Below are positions 33,457 through 42,021 of a stretch of DNA of 64,000 nucleotides, piece after piece. The number at the start of each line of letters is the position of its first letter. The stretch's first letter is position 1. The notes under the pieces are model-generated. The model was not told where the DNA came from, did not search any database, and worked only from the letters and a program-made list of their open reading frames with translations. Origin of the DNA: Neobacillus rhizophilus (GTDB lineage Bacteria; Bacillota; Bacilli; Bacillales; Cytobacillaceae). The position numbers were made by a program, and so were the translations under genes. Where the stretch lies: positions 703,666 to 767,665 of the forward strand of contig NZ_JAGYPF010000004.1 of assembly GCF_018343535.1 (NCBI RefSeq). The letters are read 5' to 3'.

Positions 33457-34446
33457 TTATTTTTCGGTTATTAAGTGGTTGGTAATTACTTTCGATTCTA
33501 CTTTTAAAGATTTCTTTATCAGTAGATACTGTTCCATCTCTTTAATCAATTGAAATAATTGAGCCCTGGCCTCAAATTCCTCCCTTGATTCTGGTAGAGG
33601 TTCATCCTTAAATTGGGTTTGTAAATCATATAAACGAATTAACAACTGCTGTGCCGTGTTCCCAGGGTGAATATAACTGCTTACTACTTCAAGAAAATCT
33701 GCAATCATATATCTTTGTTTGACTAACGGCTCAATCGATGTCACGATGGGTAAAACCCGCTCAATAATTTCAAATTGTTTTTCACGTATTTGAAAATAAT
33801 GATAAAAGTAATTTTCTGAACGTAAAAAATGATTCTCTACATTTCTAAACGCCAAACTTTTAGCTTCTTCCAGCAAGCCGGCCGTCTCCGTAATTTCATT
33901 CCCCATCCAACGGCTTTCATTTGTCCGTAAATAAGATACCATTTCCTCAAAAATTTTGCGAAAATTTTTCTCAATTTCTACTTGATACTGCTTTAGCTTG
34001 GAATCTAGACTAGGCATATACAAGTTCACCAGAAGGGCAGTTCCAATGCCAATGACTATAAGAGAGACCTCGTTTAAAACGATTCCCGCCGTCATTTGGT
34101 GCCCTGAGTAGATATGGAGAATGATGACGGAGCTCGTTACCACGCCTTCGGAGACCTTAAAAAGAACAGTAACCGGAATGAATAGCAATAGTAATAATCC
34201 AATCACGAGAGGATGATAGGCGATCCCTTCAAAGAATATAAAGGAAAAGCCGATGCCGAGAATACAAGCAACAAAACGGGCATACGCAGTTTTGAGGGAT
34301 TTTTTCTTGGAGTTTTGTATACATAAAATCGTTATAATGCCGGCAGAAGCAAAAAAATTCAAGCCGAAAAATTGAGCAATGATGATCGCTGCTGCCGTGC
34401 CAATGGCTGTCTTTAATGTACGATAACCGATTTTATATCTTCCCAT
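33457..34446 (-). CDS. Aromatic acid exporter (FUSC/ArAE-type) membrane protein
   Basis: 329 residues. The N-terminal half has about five membrane segments (GYRTLKTAIGTAAAIIIAQF, FASAGIITILCIQN, ACILGIGFSFIFFEGIAYHP, VIGLLLLLFIPVTVLF, VSLIVIGIGTALLVNLYMPS). The C-terminal half is soluble and helical, rich in Glu/Gln (QYQVEIEKNFRKIFEEMVSY). This matches ArAE_1/DUF939 proteins thought to export aromatic or organic acids. AGAGG lies before the ATG. Single gene with terminator. Confidence 0.85.
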   Translation of the reverse strand: MGRYKIGYRTLKTAIGTAAAIIIAQFFGLNFFASAGIITILCIQNSKKKSLKTAYARFVACILGIGFSFIFFEGIAYHPLVIGLLLLLFIPVTVLFKVSEGVVTSSVIILHIYSGHQMTAGIVLNEVSLIVIGIGTALLVNLYMPSLDSKLKQYQVEIEKNFRKIFEEMVSYLRTNESRWMGNEITETAGLLEEAKSLAFRNVENHFLRSENYFYHYFQIREKQFEIIERVLPIVTSIEPLVKQRYMIADFLEVVSSYIHPGNTAQQLLIRLYDLQTQFKDEPLPESREEFEARAQLFQLIKEMEQYLLIKKSLKVESKVITNHLITEK

Positions 34447-34645
34447 GTCCTAACCTCTTTAATTCTTATAGTTTTATATAACCGGAGAAACATCGATTAA
34501 ACAAAATAGGTCATAAAATTTCATCTTAACTTTTGTATTATACAGCCTTTTTTATCTTTTAGAAAACTTTACCTGAAATATCATCCCACCGAAAACTGTA
34601 TTTTTCATCCCTCATAAAAGAAAAATCCGATCTTTTTATCGTTAT
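34447..34645. other. Intergenic, nothing recognised
   Basis: Upstream region of the exporter gene. No frame or repeat recognised. Confidence 0.4.
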
Positions 34646-34783
34646 TCAAATAAAAAATCTTCCAGAAGGATTTGGCTTGATCCTTTCAAATATACCTGCG
34701 GGCATGCCGTTTTTGCCGTGATTAATGATTTCAATTTCACTTTGGGAATATTTTGAACCCACTTTAGTTAAGTTCGGTCCTGC
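34646..34783 (-). pseudogene. Cytochrome c (c551-like) C-terminal remnant
   Basis: The minus strand encodes AGPNLTKVGSKYSQSEIEII, NHGKNGMPAGIFERIKPNP. This is the C-terminal half of small Bacillus c-type cytochromes, including the Met axial-ligand motif GMP. The CxxCH haem site and signal/lipobox are absent, and the tail is altered, so it is a decayed fragment. The frame upstream of it is unrelated hydrophobic sequence. Confidence 0.7.
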
Positions 34784-34956
34784 GATTTTGATAAAGTGGA
34801 TGGTTGAATTTAAAGATGATTGGATGGTCTCTAAATAAACTCCATATATTATAATTTTAAAAGTGATATTCCTAATAATAAGACAAATAATATAGGACTT
34901 TAGTGGTCCAACTATAATCATTAATATTTCTATATTTTATTCATAAGAGGTGTTAT

Positions 34957-35151
34957 ATGAAGATATTAATTACCTTAGTAATCGTTGTCATCATAATCGC
35001 AATTATTTCAACATTATTTATCGCTGGAAAGGCTGACGATAATTATAGTAGTTCCACAAAAAGAAACACAACAAATTTGACGTTGATTTATGCTATTTCT
35101 ATTCCACTAATTTTAATAGCTCTTGGAATATTTATTGTGTTTTTTACCTAA
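34957..35151 (+). CDS. Small membrane protein (BshB3-contributor-like)
   Basis: 64 residues with two membrane helices (3-23 and about 45-62) joined by a polar loop AGKADDNYSSSTKRNTTNLT. The pattern two helices plus 'Y..S.K.N.TNLTLIY' recalls the short membrane proteins annotated as potential contributors to bacillithiol synthesis; that name is from memory and the role is weakly supported. AGAGGTG site upstream and a strong terminator behind. Confidence 0.6.
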   Translation: MKILITLVIVVIIIAIISTLFIAGKADDNYSSSTKRNTTNLTLIYAISIPLILIALGIFIVFFT

Positions 35152-35159
35152 TAAAAATG

Positions 35160-35187
35160 CCTATTGTCGTAGACGATAGGTTTTTTT
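35160..35187 (+). terminator. Terminator after small membrane protein
   Basis: CCTATTGTC (35160-35168), GTA, GACGATAGG (35172-35180), T7. Confidence 0.9.
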
Positions 35188-35253
35188 ATAATAAAAGATT
35201 TTTCCTGAAAAAAAAGAAGAATAATAAGATCACGAATAATCACTAAATAGGGA

Positions 35254-36693
35254 ATGTTGAATATGGATTGGAAACCAGATCGAAACGCCAAAAAAGCTAT
35301 TTATAAGCAGCTTGCAGAATTTATCGAAAATGGAATTGCAGATGGTACTTTTCCCCCTGATAAACCACTACCTTCCGAAAGAAATTTAGCTAAGGAACTT
35401 AATGTAAACAGAAGTACAGTGGTTGCTGCATATGACGAATTGGAATCAAATGGACTCATTCAAAGAAATAGGGGAAGCGGGACGACAATTAGTAAAGATA
35501 TTTGGGGAATTACCAAGAAGCGTATACCGAGTTGGAACAGGTATGTCGAGGCTGGCTCGTTTTTACCAAATCAACCTGTAATACAAAGGATTCGAAAAGA
35601 AGCAGTTGAACATAAGTTGATCAATCTTGCGAGCGGGGAACTGTCGGAAGATCTTTTTCCTCTGAAATTCTTACGTGAGATTACCTCAACTAGATCATTT
35701 ATTGGAAGCTTAGGATATGATCATCCACAGGGGAACGAGCTATTAAGGGGTACCATTACAAAGCATGTTAAGCAGTTTCGTAAAATTGAAACAAATCCTT
35801 CTTCTATTTTAATTACATCTGGAGCACAACAAGCGTTGCACTTAGTTGTTCAATGTCTGTTAAAACCAGGAGATGCAGTTGCTTTAGAGGATCCCTCTTA
35901 CAATTACAATCTTCCAATATTTAAATCAGCAGGAATTAAACCGTATTATTTACCAGTAGGCAAGGATGGTATTGAACCGGCAGATTTGCTGACATTATAT
36001 AAAAAACACCGAATCAGAATGATATTTTTGAATCCGTCTTATCAAAACCCGACAGGAACTCTGCTTAGTGAAACTAAGAGGAAAGCTATTTTAGACATAT
36101 CTTCTGAATACGGGATTCCCGTAGTCGAGGATGATCCATATAGTTTAACTTCTTTTACAGGAGAAGAAGTCTCAACATTAAAATCGATGGATATCCACGG
36201 AAATGTATTATATATTAGCTCCTTATCAAAAATCGTCGCTTCTGGGTTAAGAATTGGCTGGATTATTGGACCAAGACCGGTTATTGAAAGATTATCAGAT
36301 GCGAAACAACAAATTGACTTCGGGCATGCAAGTTATACTCAATGGATTGCCAATGATTTTCTAGAATCGGAAAATTTCAATTCGCATATCAAAGGATTGG
36401 TAAAGGAATTAGAGAAACGAAGGAATCAAATTGTCACCTCCCTAAATTATTTTTTAGGGGATCAAGTGGAATTTTTCATCCCTCAAGGAGGAATTCATCT
36501 ATGGTGCAATGTGAAAAAAGACTATAATGAAATGCAATTGCTTGAGGAATCAATCAAAAGAGGAGTCATTTTTGTCCCAGGTTCAACCATGGGTTCTAAA
36601 AAGGGATTCGTCCGTTTTACTTTTGCAAGGGAAGATGAAGAATCCATACATGAAGGAATCAAAAGGTTTGCAGCTGCGCTTAAATTCCTTTAA
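35254..36693 (+). CDS. MocR-family regulator (GntR + aminotransferase domains)
   Basis: 479 residues. A GntR winged helix at the N-terminus (IYKQLAEFIENGIADGTFPP, LPSERNLAKELNVNRSTVVA) is fused to a fold-type-I aminotransferase domain: ITSGAQQALHLVVQCLLKPG, NPSYQNPTGTLLSETKR, VVEDDPYSLTSFTG and the PLP Lys in YISSLSKIVASGLRIGWII. MocR proteins are PLP-sensing DNA-binding regulators (PdxR, GabR). The start is ambiguous: ATG 35254 is 3 nt from AGGG, ATG 35263 is 12 nt away. The regulated gene is not obvious; the next gene is yfmQ on the same strand. Confidence 0.9.
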   Translation: MLNMDWKPDRNAKKAIYKQLAEFIENGIADGTFPPDKPLPSERNLAKELNVNRSTVVAAYDELESNGLIQRNRGSGTTISKDIWGITKKRIPSWNRYVEAGSFLPNQPVIQRIRKEAVEHKLINLASGELSEDLFPLKFLREITSTRSFIGSLGYDHPQGNELLRGTITKHVKQFRKIETNPSSILITSGAQQALHLVVQCLLKPGDAVALEDPSYNYNLPIFKSAGIKPYYLPVGKDGIEPADLLTLYKKHRIRMIFLNPSYQNPTGTLLSETKRKAILDISSEYGIPVVEDDPYSLTSFTGEEVSTLKSMDIHGNVLYISSLSKIVASGLRIGWIIGPRPVIERLSDAKQQIDFGHASYTQWIANDFLESENFNSHIKGLVKELEKRRNQIVTSLNYFLGDQVEFFIPQGGIHLWCNVKKDYNEMQLLEESIKRGVIFVPGSTMGSKKGFVRFTFAREDEESIHEGIKRFAAALKFL

Positions 36694-36792
36694 TGACAAC
36701 TACTTTGTTGAAAATTTTAAGATTCTTAATCTATTAATTTTTAAAATAAGAGCTTGAGGTAAACCAGATATTTATCAAGGAGTAGATATGAA

Positions 36793-37209
36793 ATGACATG
36801 GACGGCTGCTGTTATTATAGTGATTGGTGTAACTTTCAAATTATTAATGAGTCCCCCAAGTGCAGTTGTAGGTTGGGTTGTAAGCAAATTTGCACTACAT
36901 CCACAACTTGATTCAAAAAATATTACAATAACATTTAATGGAAAGCACCTAGAAGAGGTGGAAAAAATTAGTTTGATTAATTATTTTAATGAGGCTAACT
37001 TTTTAAAAAAATATCCAATATTTCCAGGCAATGAGAAATTATTTCTACATCCAGAGACTAATGTTATTCCGTTTATTATAAACGTAAAAAGGAAGAAAAA
37101 AGAGGTAAATCTCTTCTTATATTGTTACAATGATCGCGTTGATGTAGTAAAGCAATGGAAGAAGAAAGTTGCTTCCTATAGTCTTAGTTCTGAGCATCTC
37201 CAAAAGTAA
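36793..37209 (+). CDS. yfmQ: YfmQ-family protein
   Basis: 138 residues. An N-terminal membrane segment (TAAVIIVIGVTFKLLMSPPS) is followed by WVVSKFALHPQLDSKNITIT and a soluble part with LFLHPETNVIPFIINVKRKK and YNDRVDVVKQWKKKVASYSL, matching Bacillus YfmQ. Function unknown. AAGGAG lies 9-10 nt before the ATG. Probably an independent unit 100 nt behind the MocR gene. Confidence 0.8.
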   Translation: MTWTAAVIIVIGVTFKLLMSPPSAVVGWVVSKFALHPQLDSKNITITFNGKHLEEVEKISLINYFNEANFLKKYPIFPGNEKLFLHPETNVIPFIINVKRKKKEVNLFLYCYNDRVDVVKQWKKKVASYSLSSEHLQK

Positions 37210-37248
37210 ACTATTTCAAATAGTATAGACGTATAAAAGAAGCACATA

Positions 37249-37359
37249 AACCCAGACGAACTGACAATTGCCAGTCAGAAAAAGGTCTTTTGGAAGTGTT
37301 CTAAGGGTCATGAATGGGAAGTTGCCATATATAATAGGGTGTTATATGTAGGTTTTTAA
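37249..37359 (+). pseudogene. Zinc-ribbon (PF14311-like) protein remnant
   Basis: The frame reads NPDELTIASQKKVFWKCSKG then HEWEVAIYNRVLYVGF and a stop. N-P..LTPxEV..S.KKVWWKC.KGHEWEA.IYNR is the hallmark of the treble-clef zinc-ribbon repeats often found near restriction or mobile genes. The second cysteine pair and all else is gone. Confidence 0.65.
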
Positions 37360-37540
37360 GTGGTCTTTTTTAAGATGGGAGCTTTTCGCCGTATTTCCTT
37401 CGAAACATATCATTTGATTTGGACGGCCCAGATGGCTAATATATTAATATCGCGAATTACCGATTTGGCGTGATGCTTTCAGATCATCTATCCAGCTTCC
37501 ATTGGGATAGTGATAATCGATATAGAAAGAGGCAATGACA

Positions 37541-37882
37541 TTGAAGCAGGAATTGGAACGCTTAAATGATGAACAAGCCGTTGAAATTTTTAAGGCATTG
37601 TCGAACCAGACGAGGGTGAGCATTCTTCAAATGTTAAAAGATCCCTACAGTCATTTTTCACCGCAAGCCCATATTTTTGCTGATGAAGGATTTGAAGGCG
37701 GGGTTTGCGTAGGGGATATCCGAAGCAAGGCCGGGATTTCGCAATCCACTACTTCACAGTATTTATCGATTCTGCTGCAAAGCGGGCTGGTTGAAATGAA
37801 GCGAATCGGACAATGGACGTATTATCGCCGTAATGAGGAGACGATTAAAAAGTTCGAAAAATACATCGGCACAAAAATTTAA
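37541..37882 (+). CDS. ArsR-family transcriptional regulator
   Basis: 113 residues from TTG 37541, favoured because GAGG (37529-37532) is too close to ATG 37535. Winged helix: EIFKALSNQTRVSILQMLKD, VGDIRSKAGISQSTTSQYLS, ILLQSGLVEMKRIGQWTYYR. An insertion (HFSPQAHIFADEGFEGGVCV) before the recognition helix carries the single Cys, so metal sensing by a classical Cys cluster is unlikely. It is 16 nt before the first of two luciferase-like monooxygenase genes and likely controls them. Confidence 0.88.
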   Translation: MKQELERLNDEQAVEIFKALSNQTRVSILQMLKDPYSHFSPQAHIFADEGFEGGVCVGDIRSKAGISQSTTSQYLSILLQSGLVEMKRIGQWTYYRRNEETIKKFEKYIGTKI

Positions 37883-37898
37883 GGAGAATTGAATTGAA

Positions 37899-38858
37899 GT
37901 GAGTTTATTACAGCATCGAGCATTCAACAGGTTGTACCAAAAGGATAAAATGACGCTTGGTTTCGCGATTCCGACTGCAAGGATGTCCAAATATCCGATT
38001 ATGGAAAATCAGCTGTCGCTTGCCCGCAAAATTGAAGACCATGGTTTCGCGGCATTGTGGCTTCGGGACGTTACGATTCAGAATTTGAATATTGATGATA
38101 ATGGTCAAATGTATGATGTATGGATTTATTTGACCTATCTTGCGGCCCATACCAAGGATATTGCACTTGGAACGGCGAGTGTGGTTCTCCCGCTGCGCCA
38201 TCCTGTCCGAGTGGCAAAGGAAGCATCATCTGTTGACCGGTTGTTTCCCGAACGCCTGATCATGGGAGTGGCTTCAGGAGACCGGGATAAAGATTTCACA
38301 GCTTTGGGAATATCCAAGCTCGAAAGTGGAGGGCTGTTTAAAAAGAATTATGCATTCCTTGAACGGCTGTTAAAGGAGGATAGTCCAACAATCAACAGCG
38401 ATTTAGGCGTCATCGAAGGAACGGATATGAGAATGATCCCCAAGCCTTTTTCTTCGATTCCGACCATGGTGACAGGATTCAGCAATCAATCGATTGAATG
38501 GATCGCCCAGAATGGGGACGGCTGGATCCAGTACCCGAGGATTATCCCACAACAAACTCAATTGATTAACGAGTACCGCGAGTTGTCGGAAATTCACGCC
38601 CCAGGAATGTTTAAACCTTTCACTCAGACTTTATTTATCGATTTATCGGAAAATCCCGATGCGTCTCCTGTTCCGATTCCGTTAGGATTTCGTGTAGGGC
38701 GCAAACAGTTATTAGAAATTCTATATCAATTTCAATCCATTGGTGTCAATCACCTGGCATTTGTATTGTATTTTTCAAAGCGCCCTCCCGAGGAAGTCAT
38801 ACAGGAGCTTGGAGAGTTTGTGCGGCCTTACTTTCCGACTCATGAAATTCCAGTATGA
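37899..38858 (+). CDS. LLM-class flavin-dependent monooxygenase 1
   Basis: 319 residues. Bacterial-luciferase-like barrel: TLGFAIPTARMSKYPIMENQ, LSLARKIEDHGFAALWLRDV, IALGTASVVLPLRHPVRVAK, VDRLFPERLIMGVASGDRDK. It would use reduced FMN and O2 on an unknown, perhaps sulfur-containing, substrate. GTG start with AAGGAG 12 nt upstream. In an operon with arsR and a second LLM protein 43 nt downstream. Confidence 0.87.
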   Translation: MSLLQHRAFNRLYQKDKMTLGFAIPTARMSKYPIMENQLSLARKIEDHGFAALWLRDVTIQNLNIDDNGQMYDVWIYLTYLAAHTKDIALGTASVVLPLRHPVRVAKEASSVDRLFPERLIMGVASGDRDKDFTALGISKLESGGLFKKNYAFLERLLKEDSPTINSDLGVIEGTDMRMIPKPFSSIPTMVTGFSNQSIEWIAQNGDGWIQYPRIIPQQTQLINEYRELSEIHAPGMFKPFTQTLFIDLSENPDASPVPIPLGFRVGRKQLLEILYQFQSIGVNHLAFVLYFSKRPPEEVIQELGEFVRPYFPTHEIPV

Positions 38859-38901
38859 GATTAGTTTATAAAAAAATTAGATAAGGGAAGAAGATGAACT
38901 T

Positions 38902-39924
38902 ATGTCTAAACATGCAAAAAAACTAAACGAAATTCCATTCTCGGTGCTTGATCTTTCACCGATAACAGCCGGAAGTACCCCTGCTGACTCTTTCCGCCAT
39001 ACATTGGAACTCTCACAGCTTGCTGAAAAACTTGATTACAACCGTTTTTGGCTCGCTGAACATCATAATATGCCGTTTATCGCCAGTTCCGCCACTTCTG
39101 TGGTGATGTCACATGTGGCAGCCGGTACATCAAAAATCAGGATTGGTTCAGGAGGAATCATGCTGCCGAATCACGCACCGCTCGTCATCGCTGAGCAGTT
39201 TGGCACTCTTGAATCATTATATCCTGGGCGAATTGACCTTGGTCTGGGGCGGGCACCCGGTACAGATCAGGGGACCGCTCGTGCATTGAGACACGACTTG
39301 GGAAGTACCGGAGATGACTTTCCTGAGCAATTAGCGGAACTCCGCGGTTACTTTGATCCATCCCTGGCACAAGGGAACCCTATAAAAGCGATTCCAGGTG
39401 AAGGTTTGAATATTCCAGTCTGGCTGCTGGGTTCAAGCGGCTTCAGTGCGCAGCTGGCCGGAGAACTAGGTTTGCCATTCGCGTTTGCCGCCCATTTCTC
39501 GCCACTTAACACTCTGGGTGCTCTACAGATCTATCGCAAGGCGTTTAAGCCTTCGAATGTTCTCGATAAGCCGTATGCGATGGTGGCATTGAATATCATT
39601 GCATCAGAAACGGATAAAGAGGCAAAGCGCCTTTTTACAACAATACAGCAGCAATTTTTGAATTTGATGAGTGGCAACCTTATACCGCTTCAACCACCGG
39701 TAGATGACATATCCGAAGTGGCCAGCAGCTACCAATTAAAGGCTCTCGAGCAGCAATTAGGCTCATCGATTGTTGGCAGCCAGCAGACGGTAAAGGACAA
39801 GCTGCATACATTTTTGGAGGAGAGCCAGGCTGATGAAATCATGGCCATTGCCCAAGTTTACGACCACAAAGCCCGCCTCCGTTCGTATGAAATTCTGGCA
39901 GAGATTACAAAAAACGAAAGTTAA
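38902..39924 (+). CDS. LLM-class flavin-dependent monooxygenase 2
   Basis: 340 residues. FSVLDLSPITAGSTPADSFR, YNRFWLAEHHNMPFIASSAT, IRIGSGGIMLPNHAPLVIAE and YPGRIDLGLGRAPGTDQGTA are typical of the luciferase-like group 1 family close to YhbW. It is a sister, not a close copy, of the preceding protein: the two share the barrel but little else. Reduced FMN must come from a reductase that is not encoded here. End of the arsR operon. Confidence 0.88.
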   Translation: MSKHAKKLNEIPFSVLDLSPITAGSTPADSFRHTLELSQLAEKLDYNRFWLAEHHNMPFIASSATSVVMSHVAAGTSKIRIGSGGIMLPNHAPLVIAEQFGTLESLYPGRIDLGLGRAPGTDQGTARALRHDLGSTGDDFPEQLAELRGYFDPSLAQGNPIKAIPGEGLNIPVWLLGSSGFSAQLAGELGLPFAFAAHFSPLNTLGALQIYRKAFKPSNVLDKPYAMVALNIIASETDKEAKRLFTTIQQQFLNLMSGNLIPLQPPVDDISEVASSYQLKALEQQLGSSIVGSQQTVKDKLHTFLEESQADEIMAIAQVYDHKARLRSYEILAEITKNES

Positions 39925-40079
39925 AAAGGAAGCAAGGGAAATCCTTTTGTGAATTTCTTAAAACGTTGACAACATGACCTGAAACCTCTAGATATTACAG
40001 GATTCTTTAACAAAGGGGATTTATTGGATTATGGTGTATTTTAAAAATATAAAAATGATTAGAATAGGAGACATAAATT

Positions 40080-40379
40080 ATGCAATGCAAAATTAACCGA
40101 AATGCTGCTAAAGTGCTGAAACAAATGTTGGAAAGTGAAGAGGCTGATGGGAAAATGGTTCGGGTATACGTTACACTGGACCATGGGGACCATGCCCATT
40201 ACGATATAAAGCTTGATACTTCTACAGAACACGATGAAATTGTGAAAACAGACAAAGGCATTGATGTTTTACTCGATAAAAGGGAACAGTTTTTAGATGG
40301 GGTTTGGATCAAGTATTTCTATGTGCCGCAAGCAGGATTTGACATCACAAATTCTTCCAAAGGGCATCACCATCATTAA
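40080..40379 (+). CDS. HesB/IscA-like Fe-S biogenesis-type protein lacking the cysteines
   Basis: 99 residues. The fold is the A-type Fe-S carrier family: MQCKINRNAAKVLKQMLESE, VRVYVTLDHGDHAHYDIKLD, DEIVKTDKGIDVLLDKREQF, LDGVWIKYFYVPQAGFDITN. The three cluster-binding cysteines of IscA are absent; the only Cys is residue 3. The C-terminus is SSKGHHHH, so histidines might bind a metal. Such Cys-less HesB-like proteins occur in Firmicutes with unknown role. AGGAG site upstream. Single gene. Confidence 0.75.
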   Translation: MQCKINRNAAKVLKQMLESEEADGKMVRVYVTLDHGDHAHYDIKLDTSTEHDEIVKTDKGIDVLLDKREQFLDGVWIKYFYVPQAGFDITNSSKGHHHH

Positions 40380-40524
40380 ACACGTGACAGAGCGATACTA
40401 AATGTTTTTATACCTTCATATATCTAGCAGTATCATGTACTAAACACAGTAGATTACTTGTATTTATTGTGTTAATGAGAATAATACCAACGATGCTTTT
40501 ACAATTATAAGGGGGCTTATCATA

Positions 40525-41037
40525 ATGAGCAAAAAAATCGCTACACTAAAAACAGACTTATTTGAAGATGTAGAATTCACAGAACCAGCATAAGCATTTA
40601 AAGATGCTGGTCATCAAGTGATCACAATCGACATACAGGCTGGAAAAGATATTACTGGTAAAAAAGGTGAAGCAGTAAAAATAGATAAAGGAATTGGGGA
40701 AGTTAACCCTCAAGACTTTGTTGCTTTACTCATCCCTGGCGGCTTCTCTCCCGATTTATTACGTGAAGACGACCGTTTTAGTGAATTCGCAAAAGCATTT
40801 ATACAAGAAGGTAAACCTGTTTTTGCCATTTGCCATGGCCCACAAGTATTAATTGATACAGACCTATTAAAAGGCGTCGACATAACAGGTTTCAAATCAA
40901 TAAGGAACGATCTCAAAAATGCAGGTGCTAACTACAAAGATGAAGAAGTTGTGGTAAGCAATAATATTGTAACAAGCCGTTTTCCGGATGACATTCCTGC
41001 CTTTAATCGTGAATCCTTAAAATTATTAGCTGAATAA
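40525..41037 (+). pseudogene. PfpI/DJ-1 family protein (general stress 18-like) with nonsense codon
   Basis: Reads MSKKIATLKTDLFEDVEFTE, PA, then TAA at 40591-40593, then AFKDAGHQVITIDIQAGKDI and a complete rest including the catalytic AICHGPQVLIDTDLL. In homologues a Lys codon is expected at the stop position, so one base change (AAA to TAA) broke the gene. The other 170 codons are intact, including the nucleophile Cys. A ribosome site AAGGGGG lies before the ATG. Restart at ATC/ATG further in is unlikely to give a folded protein. Confidence 0.8.
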
Positions 41038-41130
41038 TAGCGTAAGGTACTTAATAGTATCGTTTTAGAAATTAATATTTCACAATGAATTTCAATACAA
41101 AAAAGATTTTAAGAAGGAAGGGTTTTTACT

Positions 41131-41847
41131 ATGTCATTAAATGGTAAAAGAGTAGTTGTTTTAGGGGGTACTTCTGGTATTGGTTTAGCAACTGCCAAAG
41201 CGTTTCTCGATCAATCTGCTCAAGTGATTATTGCCAGCCGTTCTGTTTCCAAATTAAATGAAGCAAAACAAGTTCTTGGTGGCAATGTAGAAGGAATTGA
41301 AATCGATTTTCGAAGCGAAGAAAAAGTAGCAGAATTTTTCAGCAAGGTTGGAAAATTTGACCACCTTGTGGTAACAGCAGGAGAAGGCGCAATGGGGCAC
41401 TTTAGCGAATTGCCTGTGGCAAGTGCTAAAGAGGCGTTTGATAGTAAGTTCTGGGGGCAATATATTACCGTCCGTTCAGCACTTCCATATTTAAACAATG
41501 AGAGCTCAATCACCTTAACCTCTGGTGTATATGGCGTTCGTCCTCCTCAAGGCGCTACTACGTTAGCGGCAATCAATTCAGCCATTGAAGGATTGGTTCG
41601 AGGACTTTCCGTAGACCTAGCCCCTATTAGGGTAAACGTGGTTTCACCTGGAATTGTAGACACTCCAATCTATGCTGGAATGCCAGATGATCAGAGGAAA
41701 GCACTGTTCAACGGTATTGCACAACAGCTCCCTGTTGGACGGATTGCAAAGCCGGAAGACATAGCTGAAACCTATGTATACCTTGCTAAAAATGGTTTTA
41801 CTACTGGGACAGCTGTTCTTATTGATGGTGGAGCCCACTTAGTATAA
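41131..41847 (+). CDS. SDR-family oxidoreductase without the YxxxK motif
   Basis: 238 residues. The Rossmann motif GGTSGIGLATAKAFLDQSAQ and IASRSVSKLNEAKQ are clear, and NAG is replaced by VTAGEGAMGHF. Where YxxxK is expected the sequence is GVYGVRPPQGATTLAAINSA, so the catalytic Tyr and Lys are not at their usual spacing; VRVNVVSPGIVDTPIYAGMP follows normally. This fits a known subgroup of SDRs with altered active site. AGGAAGG site upstream; own terminator. Confidence 0.83.
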   Translation: MSLNGKRVVVLGGTSGIGLATAKAFLDQSAQVIIASRSVSKLNEAKQVLGGNVEGIEIDFRSEEKVAEFFSKVGKFDHLVVTAGEGAMGHFSELPVASAKEAFDSKFWGQYITVRSALPYLNNESSITLTSGVYGVRPPQGATTLAAINSAIEGLVRGLSVDLAPIRVNVVSPGIVDTPIYAGMPDDQRKALFNGIAQQLPVGRIAKPEDIAETYVYLAKNGFTTGTAVLIDGGAHLV

Positions 41848-41939
41848 TGGCCTGAATGGATGTTGAACGGAAGCTTATCACCCTGCCAAGCAGCGGTTCT
41901 AACTAAAATAGAAATAAGGTAAGAATTAAGTAATTTACT

Positions 41940-41976
41940 GGTGGCAATACTGCAAAAGAGTATTGCCGCCTTTTTT
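41940..41976 (+). terminator. Terminator after SDR gene
   Basis: GGTGGCAATACT (41940-41951), GCAAAAG, AGTATTGCCGCC (41959-41970), T6. Confidence 0.93.
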
Positions 41977-42021
41977 GTTATTAGGTACATAAAAAGATAC
42001 AAAAGGAAGTGTTGATTTTTA

